Assembly (NCBI GenBank): GCA_963930655.1
Contig: OZ005600.1
Coordinates: 13,829,501-13,893,500 of the forward strand
Origin: Myrica gale
Taxonomy: Eukaryota; Streptophyta; Magnoliopsida; Fagales; Myricaceae
Length of the DNA: 64,000 nucleotides
Reading direction: 5' to 3'
The notes under the pieces are model-generated. The model had not been told where the DNA came from. It ran no database searches and saw only the letters and a program-made list of their open reading frames with translations. Each line of letters starts with the position of its first letter. Position 1 is the stretch's first letter. Positions 34,209-51,110 of the stretch are shown piece by piece. A program made the position numbers and the translations under genes.

Positions 34209-35748
34209 TGAACTAGAAATGAAAAATACAGGGGAGGAAAACCATCTTATGTCAATATATGCCCTAACACATCTAATTTGCACCAAACATATTTAGCAAA
34301 ATTAATGAAATAAACAGAAACAAGTCACAAATGGTATCAACAGGAATCAGTCGCAATTGCTACTTGATATATAATACCAAAATTCCCAGTCAGTGCTTCA
34401 ACACAGTTGCGAACTTGAACAATTTGCAAAATCAAAACCAATACGAAAGCCACAGGAATATAAAAGAGACCTTGGGAATTATCAAGACGATAAGAACATA
34501 CTTTTCCTCTCCAAAACCTAACATCAAACCCACTCTTCTCCAATAATGGAGTAATGGTGATCCTACTTGCAACACTCCAAGCATACTGTAATCAGAACAA
34601 TCCCTGCTGGAGCACAGTTCTTCTTACAATAACCATTTTACTATGAAAAAGATCTAAAATTTATTAACCTTTCGTAATGAAATTTGAAAAGATGTTCAGA
34701 TCCTGCTTTCTCTGTTGAAAGAAAAAACCATTCAGATTACGTGAGAAGAGAAGAAAAAAAACGATTGAAATCAAACAGAAGCAAAAATTCAAAACAGAAA
34801 GAGATTTCGACGGAGAGAGAGAGAGAGATAGAACCACCGAGCTGAGAGGCGGAGCATTGAGCTGAGGGAGAGAGACAGCGCCATAAGCGGGTGGGGAGCG
34901 ACGGGAGAGAGAGAAACTAAAAGAGATTTCGATGGAGAGGGAGAGCGTTTGATGAAGAGGAAGAGGGATTTCGATCGGAGAATAAAGGAGTAAGAGGGAG
35001 GGAGAGATTTTCGTCCAGGGGCGTGCGCGGAAAATGATTTAGTGGCGGTCAGAGTGACCACCGCTATGGTACCCACCTTTAGCGGCGTTTGTTCACAATG
35101 ACCGCCGCTAAAATGTAGAGCCATAGCAGCAGTCACAATGACCGCCGTTGTAGATATCTAAATTATAGCAGCGCTTGGGCTCAATCGCTGCTAAAAAAAT
35201 TACAAACACCGCTAAGCATGTCTCTAGTGACGGTCGCTAGAAATTAGATCTTTAGCGGCGCTTAGAAAGACCGCAGCTATATGTGGACGAACACCGCTAA
35301 ATGGTGTCTTTAGCGGCGTTTTTAGCGACCACCGCTAAAAACCAGATTTTTTGTAGTGGTAGTTTTAATTTTTATTAGAGTTTGTAAAAATGTATAGGAA
35401 GATGATTTGATGCAATTTTTTAATAAAAAAAATAGTCGAGTTTGGTGAAAAAAATATTAAGAGAGAAGATTTGTTAGAATTGTTTTTTGAAAGTTATAGT
35501 AGTTTGTGTGAAAAATTGTTGGAATTTGAGTTAAAGGTATTGTTATTTGTGTAAGATTTTTTGAGATTTTAGATGTTGATTTTGTGAATTTTGTTTTAAC
35601 ATTTATTAGAGTTTAGAATATATTTGCAAATGAACATGCCTTATCAGCGATCTCAATGGCTGGTCCACTCGTTGAATTCTATATGGGTCGTGCGTAAACA
35701 TGCATGACTTTTAAGAAGAAACATTAATATACAAGTTCTGCGCTCAAA

Positions 35749-35918
35749 CGCAAGTATCAGCACATCAACTCTCTAACTAACTTCAATTTAGCAGCTAAGT
35801 AATATTTACAACTTTGTAATAACTCTGAAGACTCGCAAGTATCAGCACATCAACTCTCTAACTAACTTCAATTTAGCAGCTAAGTAATATTTACAACTTT
35901 GTAATAACTCTGAAGACT
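35749..35918. repeat. 85-bp tandem duplication
   Basis: CGCAAGTATCAGCACATCAA starts at 35749 and again at 35834, and the two copies are almost identical to their ends at AACTCTGAAGACT. A recent duplication. Confidence 0.9.
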
Positions 35919-36394
35919 GTAAGAACTAAGCAAGCAGATATCTGCCAAAAGATGTTGGAATATTGAAAGCAATTTGCAGTCTATCACCCTGTTCTTTCTT
36001 CCCTTGCTCGCCATAACGTAAAAAGCAGAAACGGTAACTCTGAAATTCTCCTTTCTTCCAGCATAATGGAATTGCTACTTGCTTCTCTTTTTTTTCTTTT
36101 TTTTCTTTCTTTCATTAAAAGGGTTGTTAAAGAATGATTACGTATAAAGATATATAAATTGTACGAAGATATGCAAGTCCTCCGAGCTCGTTTGGACAAT
36201 GAATAGTGGACATGATTGCTGGTTTTGACAAAATGGCGTCTGCTCTTTCTTTCTGTTTTGGTGAAGGGCGTGATGAATCGGTACGTACGGTGACTTTTGG
36301 TAAAAATAGTTTTATAGAGTGGATTAAAAATCTCAGATTATCTATTGACATAAAACTTTAAAGAAAAATATTCCCAATTATGTGGGCTGAAATG

Positions 36395-36775
36395 TCATAT
36401 ATATATATATATTTGTATGGTTTTTGTTACAGGGAGATATGTAATCCATGTCTTTGACCTGGTTAAAGTGGTCACTTTGGCGATTACATCCTTTTAGCAA
36501 TAGAAATGAAGGGAAGAAAAATGTCCATTTCTACTTTTCAATGGTCCCGGAGATTCTCTGGTTCTAAAAAAATTGTACAGGTGTGTATATATATATATAT
36601 ATTTGTATGGTTCTTGTTACAGGGAGATATGTAATCCATGTCTTTGACCTGGTTAAGGTGGTCACTTTGGCGATTACATCCTTTTAGCAATAGAAATGAA
36701 GGGAAGAAAAATGTCCATTTCTACTTTTCAATGGTCCCGGAGATTCTCTGGTTCTAAAAAAATTGTACAGGTGTC
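36395..36775. repeat. 190-bp tandem duplication with (TA)n joint
   Basis: Two near-identical units, with TTGTATGG starting at 36413 and 36603, each begin with a (TA)n run and end with AAAAATTGTACAGGTGT. The (TA)n tract at each joint suggests unequal exchange or slippage there. No gene is visible in the unit. Confidence 0.9.
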
Positions 36776-37779
36776 GTTTTGCGAAAAGAAAGTTGTGGGA
36801 TAATTTGTTCTGTATGCTGAAAGAGAGGAGACACAGCGTGTAGGACCAACAAAAAAGAAGAAAAGCCTTGTGGACAAACTTGGACGACCTTGACTTTTGC
36901 AAAGTGAGATTTGTTAAAACAGAAAAAACAAAAAACAGTCTCGACTGTCTAGCCGTGGGAAAATGGAGAACTTCATGGAATTCTCTTAACCGGAGAAATG
37001 CCTACAGAAGGGGTTGCTGGGAAGATGGTAATATGACTTATTAAGGTCAGCCTTTAAAGGGGATAAGAATCATCTTGTACATCTAAATTATTTTAGGTTT
37101 TACATTTTGCACTCTAAACTACTATGTTTGAGAGACTGCACCATCTAACTACCAATTTTAGATACTTTGCACCCTCTATCAAAATTTTAGACTAAAATGA
37201 CGATAATGTCATTGACCCATTTTGAAAATATTGAAGATATTATTATTAATTCATTAAATCTTGGGGTATTATTGTGGAAAGGAGGATACAAAGTGTATAA
37301 CATTGGTAGTTGAAGGGTGCAATATGTCAAATTGAGTAATTTATGGTGAAAATTGTCTAACATTAATAGTTGGAGGGTACAATATGTCAAAACTAATAGT
37401 TTATGATACAATATGTTACATATAGTAATTTATGAGTGAAAATATATTTTTCCCAAATTATAAGCATGATGACTAATCTTTGCGTAAATTCTTAAACATG
37501 TCCGATTGAGTTCTTAAACTATCATAATTCATAAATACGTACTCTTATTAAGAAGGGATGGATGAAATAACTAAAAATAAAGCACATGAGATCATCTTAA
37601 TGATTGGATCTTAGCACAAAATAGCATTGACCAGTAATTATTTCTCCCCTCACCACTTTCCCGCTTTTTCTTGTTATTTTTTTACTAGCTTGCTTTAATA
37701 TATATCGATATGCGTTCTAGCATGCTTTCTCGATATCTAGCTAGCTTCACATTGCCCTGTATCTATTGTTCAAATGGTC

Positions 37780-38290
37780 TGTGTGTATCTTTCCCTCGGG
37801 TTTTTTATGATGTCATAACTGTCTTAGAGTACATCTTCCAGTCAATAAAAAATCATATTAAAATCTCGAGTGTTTCCTGTCCGCTCATTTGATAGATAAA
37901 TTGAGCCTGAGCAACTCAAATTCCACCGGTACAAACTCATATCGTGTCGGTTTTAGTATACAAACATGTAGAGCTAATCAATTTTGATTTTTCATATTTT
38001 CGTAAATGTAATTTATTAAAACTACCTGATTAATCTTAAATGATAATTTTAATTTACTCGTCTAAATTTACAAAATTAACGAGCAAGATTTGTTTTTTCT
38101 TTTATAGAAATTATCGTATATAAAATATTATAATTAATCATAGAGAAGCTCAAACTCGTTCAAGAATTAAATAAACAAGTTCAATTTTTTTTTTTTAAAA
38201 AAAATAATAACTTGGGTGATGAGCATAAACTCTACTCCTCTCTCTTTTTTCTTTTTCTTTTTTGTACGCAAGCTTGTTAAAAATTTTCAA
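37780..38290. repeat. downstream flank of copy C, duplicated at 52.1-52.6 kb
   Basis: The block from TTTCCCTCGG and TTTTTATGATG through CATTTGATAGATAA to GTACGCAAGCTT matches 52110-52635 in the same order and orientation. The two copies are diverged but clearly homologous over about 500 bp. Confidence 0.8.
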
Positions 38291-38734
38291 AGTAAATAAT
38301 TAAATAGCTAGTCTTTTGAGATTGATTCTATCATAAACTCGAGCTCCCTCGTCTGGCAACTTAATTGTGCCTATTTTACGGGAAGTCTTCTGCGCTTATG
38401 TTACTCCCTTTGATAATCTGGACTCGACAATCCATCCTTCCAGGAAGATCGGTCGGTCTAAAAGGGATCCTCGAGCTCCTAATATTCCATGACCATGTAT
38501 TCCATCTGGACAACCTTTATAGGATCAGATTTCAATTTAGTGTCAGCACTATGACCCAAAACCGTGGCCTCTGGAATTAGTTGAATATAATAAAAGGGCA
38601 GAGCCCTAATAGTAAGAGCATTGGGGAAATTAGTATAAGAAGCTATCTATATAGATCGACTATTAAGAAAGGCCATTCTTACAGTTTTTTCACCAGAAAA
38701 AAATAGTTGCAGTCATGAGAACTTGCGGTATGAA

Positions 38735-43930
<5,196 letters not shown>

Positions 43931-44570
43931 AGTGTGGTTGCTTATCAGATATAGATGCCAGAGGCTGTGCCGATGTACCCCACGCTTTTCCTAGGCACAA
44001 AAATGTGGGTTTGGTTTCAGTCCAGACCGTACGGATCTATACGCATCTAAACCCACGGTCTAGATTGAATCTCACGAAATGGACGAATGGGAGGTCGTCA
44101 TGTCATTTAATGAGGCCTCGCTGTCGTCGGCTCGGCTTGGCTCCAGTCAGGCGCACGGTTTTTCTCCCCCACATCTGTACCGGTCGGACCACTACAATTT
44201 AAGTCAGACCACACCTCTGATCACTATTGTTGGGGGAACGAGCGTTTTCAGCCATTTTATTCCCAAATCACTCATTTGAAATCTCATTTCGAAATCTCAA
44301 ACATCTGAATTCCTAGACTTAGACAAAACCAAAAACGGGTTAGAAGGCTCTATTGTCTCTGCTTCAAAGTTGTTCTCTCATTTTGGGTGAGTTTCAAAAG
44401 TATTTGTTTAGTTTGTCGCTTTAAACTTTTTTTCACTTTTGAGTTTGTTTAGTTTGTATATATTCACTTAAAGAGAGAGAATCAATGGATTTGTATGTCT
44501 GCACTTAAAAGATAGAGAATCTGTTTATTGTCTGTAGGTTCTTGTTTGTATTCATATATTTGTTGCGGCA

Positions 44571-44985
44571 GTGAGAGTAAAGAGAGAGAGAAATTTTGAT
44601 ACTTTTTGTATGTATGTTGTGAGCTTGTGACACTCGAAAGTGTGTTTGTTTAAAGATATGTGCTCTGACGCTAGTGGTCTGATGCTGAGTTGGTTCATTG
44701 TGGATAAATTGTGGTCTGACGCTAGTGAGAGTAAAGAGAGAGAGAGAGAGAAATTTTGATGTTTTTTGTATGTATGTTGTGAGCTTGTGACACTCAAAAG
44801 TGTATTTGTTTAAAGATATGTGCTCTCACGCTAGTGGTCTGATGTAGAGTTGGTTTATTGTGAATAAATTGTGGTCTGACGCTAGTGGTTTGACTCTAGT
44901 GGTCTGACGCTAGTGGTTCCACTATCTCGGAGTTGGTTTATTGTGAATGAATTTGTGGTCTGACACTAGTAGTCTGATGGTAGTG
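44571..44985. repeat. 154-bp tandem repeat plus CTGACGCTAGTGGT array
   Basis: GTGAGAGTAA starts at 44571 and 44725 and heads two near-identical ~154-bp units. The motif TCTGACGCTAGTGGT then recurs several more times up to about 44985. It lies inside the MULE. Confidence 0.8.
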
Positions 44986-45222
44986 GTTCGAAGCTAGTGG
45001 TTTGAACTATTAGTTCAAAATGATGGGTAAAACTTGGAGGCATTCCGCCTTTTTTCCCCCGGCCCCCCAGGCCCCATTTGACCTTTTCTCCCCCAGTAGC
45101 TAAGGGTGTTGTACGTGTAAACTTTTAAAGTGTGGTAATAATGCTCATTTTGTACTTTAGCTTTATCAAGGGGTTGATGTTCAAATCAGTAAAAAGACTA
45201 GAGATTTTATCCGGGTTTTTTT

Positions 45223-45422
45223 GCAGACAAAAAAGGCTTTTCTTGCTATGAAGGGGCAATGAAAAATGGTCCCCAATAGCTGGTACGTATGAACTTTACA
45301 GCCCCATGGGGCTGGGGGTAAGCAGACAAAAGAGGCTTTTTCCTGCTCTGAAGGGGCAATGAAAAATGGTCCCCAATAGCTAGTATGAATGAACATTACA
45401 GCCCCATGGGGCCGGGGGAAAC
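45223..45422. repeat. 99-bp tandem duplication
   Basis: GCAGACAAAA starts at 45223 and 45322. Both copies contain GGGGCAATGAAAAATGGTCC and end in GCCCCATGGGGC(T/C)GGGGG. It lies inside the MULE. Confidence 0.85.
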
Positions 45423-46180
45423 AGCTACAACAATGTCCATATGAAACAATGAGATAAAAGCAACGCCAAAATGTGACACCAACAATTTCTAGAGCAAACA
45501 AAACAAAAATTATATAGAGCTTACCGTTAATGTGGCACTACAACAACTCAAAATCTCTACTTTCTTTACAAGAAGATTGGAACCTAACAGAAAACAAAAT
45601 CAAACAAAAAATGTTAGTAAATCGAGTGAGAGGCCATAGAGAGAGAGGCAGAGACATAACCTCTGACCACACATTCACCGACTATGTGCGGTTTCTTCTG
45701 CTCTTCAAACGAAAACAAAAAAAAAAGGTGGGATTCGAGGGATTTCAAAATGAGAGGGATTTGAGGGATTTCCAAATAGGTGAGAAACTAAAATGTAGGG
45801 ATTTGGGAAATAGGTGGGTGAAATGGATTTTGAAATGTGAAGGATTTTGAAATGGGTTTTAAAACGTGAGGGGATTTTGAAGCCACAGTAGTAGTGGTCG
45901 GAGGTGTGGTCTGACTTAAATTGTAGTGGTCCGACCGGTACAGATGTGGGGGAGAAAAACCGCGCGTCTGACCGGAGCCAAGCCGAGCCGACCACAGGGA
46001 GACCTCATTAAATGACATGGCGGCCTCCTCGTTGTCCATTTCGTGAGATTTAATCCAGACCGTGGGTCTAGATACGTCTGGACCCGTACGATGTAGACTG
46101 AATCCGAACCCCAAAAATGCTCCGATGGTTCTTCCTTTTTACGAAAACCAGAAATACTTCCTCATTCAAAAAAAAGGATG

Positions 46181-46760
46181 CTAACCAAAATGCGATACTG
46201 AGATGAACAGTTTTTTTCCTGAATAAAGCATTTTATAGAAAAAAAAAAACAACTGAGGGAGAGTGTTCAATACAAAGTAAAATGTGCAACGGAATACAAC
46301 TAGAATCAAAAAGACCCGACACATGGGTCCTAGGAGCCCGCTGAGCCAGCAGGTGCGCTTGGTTGTTGTGCTTGCGAGAGATCCAACAGAAGGACCAATC
46401 GGGATGGCATCTGAACTCACAACGCAGCTGAGGAACAATACAACATCAGCAATCTTCCAGCAAGGAGTCCGAACAGTTGATTTAGAGAACTTATTGTATT
46501 TTTTTCTCTCAGCGGAGAACTTATTATACTGTTTTTTTTTTCTAGGAGAGAACTTATTCACTCGCTTAGTAGCTAAGAAACAAACGAAACCCGATCCCTT
46601 AAAGTAAGTAAAATTAGCTAGCCTGGAGATAATCTCCACTTTAGCTGTGAATGTTGTGAGATTCCACGTGAGGCTGACTGGCAAGTCAAAGCAGAATGGA
46701 GGACAGAATTCAGTAATTGGCACTGAACAATTAAGCAAAAGAAAGAGACAATGTTGAATC
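46181..46760 (-). mobile_element. LINE 3' remnant with RNase H-like tail
   Basis: On the minus strand one frame reads WSFCWISRKHNNQAHLLAQR, like the end of the RNase H domain of plant L1-type LINEs (W.SR..N..AH.LA pattern). It is followed by a short 3' region ending with TTTATTCAGGAAAAAAA. Other frames are open over part of it but do not fit any family. It lies between the MULE and the resumed upstream homology of copy C. The class rests on a short motif. Confidence 0.45.
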
Positions 46761-46829
46761 AAACATTATACATGTCACGGCCGCTTCTTTGCTGAGACCT
46801 ATACATGTTGTCCAGATCATATCAATCAA

Positions 46830-47080
46830 TAAAAAATAGGGGTAAACTCATAGTTAGGCCCCTATGTTTGGGCAAAAATCATAGTTAGCCCCATATTTTT
46901 GAATCCAACAATTTAATACCCATAACTTTCAAAACCTATCAATTTTCGCCCCCGTCTAAATTAGACGTTAAATCAGACGGAAAAGTATGAAAAATAACCA
47001 AAATGCCCCTCCAAAATAAAATTTAAAATAAATTTCTTGAGATGTCAAAGCAAAAATGTTGAATTTGAAACCTAACTCCA
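46830..47080. repeat. dispersed plant intergenic repeat
   Basis: Sequence of the type GGTAAACTCATAGTTAGGCC...TTTTGAATCCAACAATTTAA...CCCCCGTCTAAATTAGACGT is a common, unclassified plant repeat. A related style of sequence occurs near 63690-63790. It is non-coding. Confidence 0.4.
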
Positions 47081-47194
47081 CATATATTTCACCACTAATC
47101 TTAGTTAAACTCTCCATAGGATGAAAATAACGTTAAAATTTTGAGGGAAGATGCATAGAGTACTAATAAAGTATATATGAACATTAGCCATCAC

Positions 47195-49013
47195 CAGGGG
47201 CGGAACCAATCCTTGGCGGCCGCCATGGTTGGCTCCGCCCAAAATAAATATTTACATGTACTTTTTTTAAAAAAAAAATAAGTTGGTCTGGGCCCGCCAT
47301 GGTTGAGCCCAAGCTCAGGCCAAATTTTTTTTTAAAATCTGCTTACTTTTTTTCATGGTTTGCACGCACTATTTTTTTCTCTCAGCCCTCTTTCTCAAAT
47401 TTCTCTCACGCTACTGAAGCCAGACACGCACCGTTTCAATTTTTTTAACCTTCTATAATTATTCTATTCGTGCCTTTCTCAAGTCTCAGCGTCTTTCTAT
47501 CAAATTTTCTCTCACAAACACACGACAACGGCATTAGCGTACTAGTACTAGTGTGGCAGTGCCTCTCTCCCTCTCTCTCAAGTCTCAGAGCCGCCAGTTG
47601 CCGCCTACCGCGCCGCGTCGCGTCGCCCAGGTATGACTTTCAGTCTTTCCTTCCTTTCTTCTCACTTCTATAAATCTGATTCTCTCTATCCCTCAGGCCT
47701 CGCTTCTCATATTTTTTCTGCCCCACCGTGCAGCCACTGTCGTCCGCCACGCCATAGGCCTCTTGGCTCTTGTCCACTCCTAAGAGTTAATAAAATTATA
47801 AATTATGTTGGATTTGATAATTTTGATTTTGAAAGGCTGATCAATGTCCAATTCCGAATGATTTTTCTGGGTGAAATTGTGAATTAATTTATACTTATAT
47901 TTTGAAATTGTTCAATTTATGATTATCTTGTCTTGTGAATTTAATTTGTATGAATGTATGATTGAGATTGAGAATTTATTATTATATTGAATTATGTTTT
48001 GATTCCAAATTTGGACACGTTAGGCAGAATTAATTATATATAAAATAGAATTATTGCATTTTAATTTTTTTCACCAACATCTTTCTTTTTGTCAATGTCT
48101 AGGAATAGTTGCAGGTTCTCTCTTTAATTTTAGATGATTCGATATACTTGATTGATTTAGCTATATATCTAGACAATTAATAATTTGGGAGAAATTATTT
48201 GATTATTAGCTAAGAACTGCTTCCATTGCGTTTTGTTTTGAATGTTTCTTACATCAAAGTCGCGGTCGTTCGAGGCGTAGAGTGCAAACAACTACTTATT
48301 TACATTATTTTTGTGTGGAAGTGTTTTGCGAAGTTATTGATTTAAGTGCTCAAGAGATGAATGATCATTTCACTGAAGCAAGTACAAAGTTACTTCTTTA
48401 CATAGCATGTCGTCTTTTGCTAAGTTTTATCCAAACATTTGATCTTAATAAGTTATGTCGTCTTGCTGAGTTTTATCCAGAAGATTTCTCAATAATTGAG
48501 AAGTTGTTTCTTAGAGATCATCTTGATATTTACATTAGAGATGTTAGATTGCATGATGTTTTTTCTAGGCTTCAAGATATTGTAGGTTTTGCTATGAAGA
48601 TGGTTGAGACCAGGAAGAATATTTTGTATCCACTAGTTTATCAGCTTATTGAGTTGGCATTGGTCTTACCAATTTGTGACTGCAACTATTGAGAGAGTGT
48701 TCTCTGCGATGAAGATTATCAAGACTGATTTGCGTAATAGGATGAGAGATGACTGGACATCGAGCGGAAAATTTTTGAAATTATAGAGAACGAAGTCGTT
48801 TTGCAACATTTTCAGAAGATGCAGAAATGCAGGATCCAATTGCCTCCTTCTCAGTCATAGTACATTATACGATATGTGTATTTTAATATTTTTATTCTTT
48901 AATTTTTTATATTGTAATTCTAAGACAATTTTTAGCATACTTATGAAAAAAAATTCAGTCATTTCGCTTTAAAAATTTACCATGGTTGACTTCTAATCCT
49001 GGTTCCGCCACTA
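47195..49013 (+). mobile_element. hAT transposon, 1.8 kb, with decayed transposase
   Basis: The element starts CAGGGGCGGAACCA and ends TGGTTCCGCCACTA; flanks GCCATCAC (47187-47194) and GCCATCCC (49014-49021) are an 8-bp target duplication with one change. The ends are nearly those of the hAT at 13197-14423, so both belong to one family. Inside is the C-terminal part of a TTF-zinc-finger type hAT transposase. The first part of the interior (47400-47770) is CT-rich and gene-leader-like, with no coding call. Confidence 0.82.
48285..48860 (+). pseudogene. hAT transposase C-terminal fragment (TTF-zinc-finger/hAT dimerisation type)
   Basis: The frame reads VIDLSAQEMNDHFTEASTKL, then LAEFYPEDFSIIEKLFL and IVGFAMKMVETRKNILYPLV, ending with the dimerisation block ALVLP / TATIERVFSAMKIIKTDLRN. 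One extra base near 48673 shifts the frame between LALVLP and the rest, and a further stop follows near 48783. The N-terminal zinc finger and catalytic residues are missing. This is an inactive remnant inside the hAT element. Confidence 0.82.
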
Positions 49014-49610
49014 GCCATCCCCCTTAACCCTTGTCTAAACTAAGGAGTCATGTGCTCTTGTGGCTAAATGTCACTGACCAAATAAAGAATCGCAAAGCTC
49101 CAAACGCTTGGGCCCTTGAGGACAGCGATGCAAGTACCTATAATCGTCTCCGACCTTGGATAGCTCTGGATTGAGTGCTTGTGTTCTCCCTCCCTGTGCA
49201 ATGATATCTACCATGGCTTAGGAAAAAAAAATGTCCTCATGTTTTATGGACTATGTTGTATCGGGACTGTACAATTTCTTTTGGTTGTGTTGCAATATTT
49301 CTCTATTAATTTTTTTTTATTCTTGTCTGGGTACTAGTGCGCAAAAATTCAGTGATATCTTTTCCTTGTTTATGTTTTCACTTTTTGCAGTGGACGACTG
49401 CGGTTGAAGCGTGACATCACCGAGTACGGAGAATTTGTCCGCAGCTTCAATAGGCTTTCATGTCAGGAGCAACAATGAAGACATTGGCCATGTTGCTCAA
49501 ACGACTTCTCTCCCTTGTACTTCTATCAGCGTAAATCGACTTTCCCACTGCACTGGCAGCCTAGCTAAGTACCTCCTCCGTCCAGTGTTCCACCTGTAAC
49601 CCACTGAGTT

Positions 49611-49802
49611 TCACCCATACTTGAAGCTTGGATAGCTCCTCGCCTCCTCATTCCTCAGCGATAGGTTTGATTCCCATTTCCGGAGAGCCAATGGCCTATC
49701 GTCCATATACCAAGGGCCCTCTTCCAGCACCTTATCCACATCTTCCACACATCCAAAGCCAAAGAAAAAGAACCCATGTTCCGTAGAGAAAACCTCTATC
49801 AA
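49611..49802 (-). pseudogene. LINE ORF1 fragment (DUF4283 domain)
   Basis: The minus-strand frame FFFFGFGCVEDVDKVLEEGP followed by WYMDDRPLALRKWESNLSL matches the DUF4283 region of plant LINE first ORFs (pattern F.F.....D...VL..GPW...G.PL.L..W). Stops follow at once on both sides and no zinc knuckle or reverse transcriptase is nearby. It is a short remnant of an L1-type element. Confidence 0.75.
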
Positions 49803-49940
49803 TGTGGCAATTCACCAAAGCCTCCTAGCAATTGATCTAACCGTAAGATAACTAAGTCTGTTCCCCACAAAGGGTGGATTCTCATTCCTCGCAACCTTTA
49901 CACACATCCCCCTTCGGGGGTTCAACAAAAATTCTACCCA

Positions 49941-51110
49941 CACTACAAAAAAAATTGACTTTTAGAGACAAACAATTTTGTCACTAAAACTTAAATTCCG
50001 TCACTAAAAGTATTAGTGACAAATTTTCCGTCATGAGCTCCGTCAGCGTATGAACGTCACTAATTGATTTTGGTGTCGAAATTCGGGTTTCGTGACGAAA
50101 TATTTTTTTCGACTGAAAACTTACTTCATTAAATCCTCCGATTGATCGCAACAACTACCAATCGATCACATAAATTGAATGATCGAAAGTTGTATTAATA
50201 ACGATCGGTCGATTATGTTAGCGATGGAACGATTATTTTCGAAGTGATCGATCGGTGTCACATAACGATCGATCGTTTGAGTTGGATGATCGACCGACTA
50301 TTTCTGTACCGATCGGTCGCTTATAATACTGATTGATCGATTTTTGCTCAAAGGTCGATCGCTTGCATGGGGCGATCGATCAGTGTTGTTACTGATCGAT
50401 CATTATTTTAGGTGTTTTAATCTGGGCAATCGAACGTCAGTATTCTCGATCGATCGGGTTCACAATAATCGTTTGATCGCTGGAATTGACGATCGAACGG
50501 TATTAACAGAATCAGTTTTTAAAAAAACAATAATAATTGAAAATCTTATATAACACATACTATTACAATAACAATACAATACTCACATTAATAAATATCA
50601 ATAATAATACATGATGGTCCGTAATTAAACCGAAAAATAACATTGTAATAGTACATAATGTAGCAATCAGAAAGCATAAAATATTACAACATATCACATT
50701 TACCTGTGTGAGCCCCCATACTGGCTAAATAGTCACTTTGACATGTCGTGATTTTTCTTCTCCATTACACTGGACATGCGCTGCTCCAACTCCTTTGACA
50801 TTTCTGCCGGTAAGAGTTATTGCTCTCATCTTGCTCCACTCGCATGCGTTCATCTTGCTCCACTCGCATGCTCTCCTGCTTCACCCTCTGCTCCTCGAGG
50901 TAGTCCCGCAGCGTGGCCTCCATCTCAGTTTGCTTCTTCGTAAATTCTTGCAATTCTTTTTTCTTTAGCAGCTCTCATCGCTTCTATATTATCCCTTGCC
51001 TTCTCTAGCTGGTCTTGTAGATCAGAAGACTGTGTAGTTAAAGATGATGAAGGCGCATGTTTAACTGCACATCCCAATCCCCGAACATATCTCGACTTCA
51101 TTCCTATATA
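49941..51110 (-). mobile_element. truncated CACTA transposon, left end with GATCGATCG arrays
   Basis: The end is CACTACAAAAAAAATTGACT, followed by subterminal GTCACTAA repeats and then a dense array of GATCGATCG/GATCGGTCG variants (50140-50490). The minus-strand frame 50765-50953 (EFTKKQTEMEATLRDYLEEQ, then repeated MRVEQDE) is a coiled coil like the C-terminal end of Transposase_24 proteins, and resembles the one at 60.8-61.0 kb. No matching right end was found; the element seems cut off near 51.1 kb, where an LTR begins. Confidence 0.7.

Larger units (their letters stand above)
31930..35358. mobile_element. CACTA-type transposon, 3.4 kb, with captured helicase exons
   Basis: The right end, read inward on the minus strand, begins CACTACAAAAAATCTGG. 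The left end is degenerate (TACTAAAAAAATAGGG, about 31930). Both ends are packed with subterminal repeats of an AGCGGCGGTC/TAGCGGCG motif (31950-32320 and 35040-35345), as expected for CACTA elements, whose ends bind a TNPA-like protein. No TNP2-type transposase was recognised. The interior holds parts of a DEAD-box helicase gene on the minus strand. The 3-bp target duplication could not be confirmed because of the decayed left end. Confidence 0.8.
44007..46111. mobile_element. Mutator-like element just upstream of copy C (TSD CAAAAATGT/C)
   Basis: The left arm (44007 to ~44280) and right arm (~45840 to 46111) are inverted repeats, sharing for example GTCCAGACCGTACGG-type sequence, ATCTCACGAAATGG and CCACATCTGTACCGGTCGGA. 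The 9-bp flanks are CAAAAATGT (43998-44006) and CAAAAATGC (46112-46120), eight of nine identical. There is no transposase. The interior holds two tandem duplications described separately. It is part of ~3.1 kb inserted into the upstream region of kinase copy C. Confidence 0.85.

Noticed and set aside
35984..36351. small frames near 36.0-36.35 kb as short peptides
   Set aside because: No domain, no splice context and low-complexity composition; chance frames in AT-rich DNA are enough.
44571..44985. CTGACGCTAGTGGT array as a regulatory element for copy C
   Set aside because: It lies inside the MULE and arises from tandem duplication. Nothing in the sequence links it to kinase regulation.
46181..46762. 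193-codon minus-strand open frame as a gene
   Set aside because: It is Phe/Lys-rich without a known domain, and the neighbouring frame shows a LINE RNase H-like motif. I treat the region as a LINE remnant.
47470..47887. CT-rich, gene-leader-like region with frames of 67 and 84 codons as a host gene
   Set aside because: It lies inside the hAT element upstream of its transposase fragment and shows no domain. It is more likely the element's own leader or a captured leader.
50140..50500. GATCGATCG repeats as a CRISPR-like or bacterial regulatory array
   Set aside because: Spacing is irregular, units are short and variable, and the block lies just inside a CACTA terminus. It fits subterminal repeats of a plant transposon.
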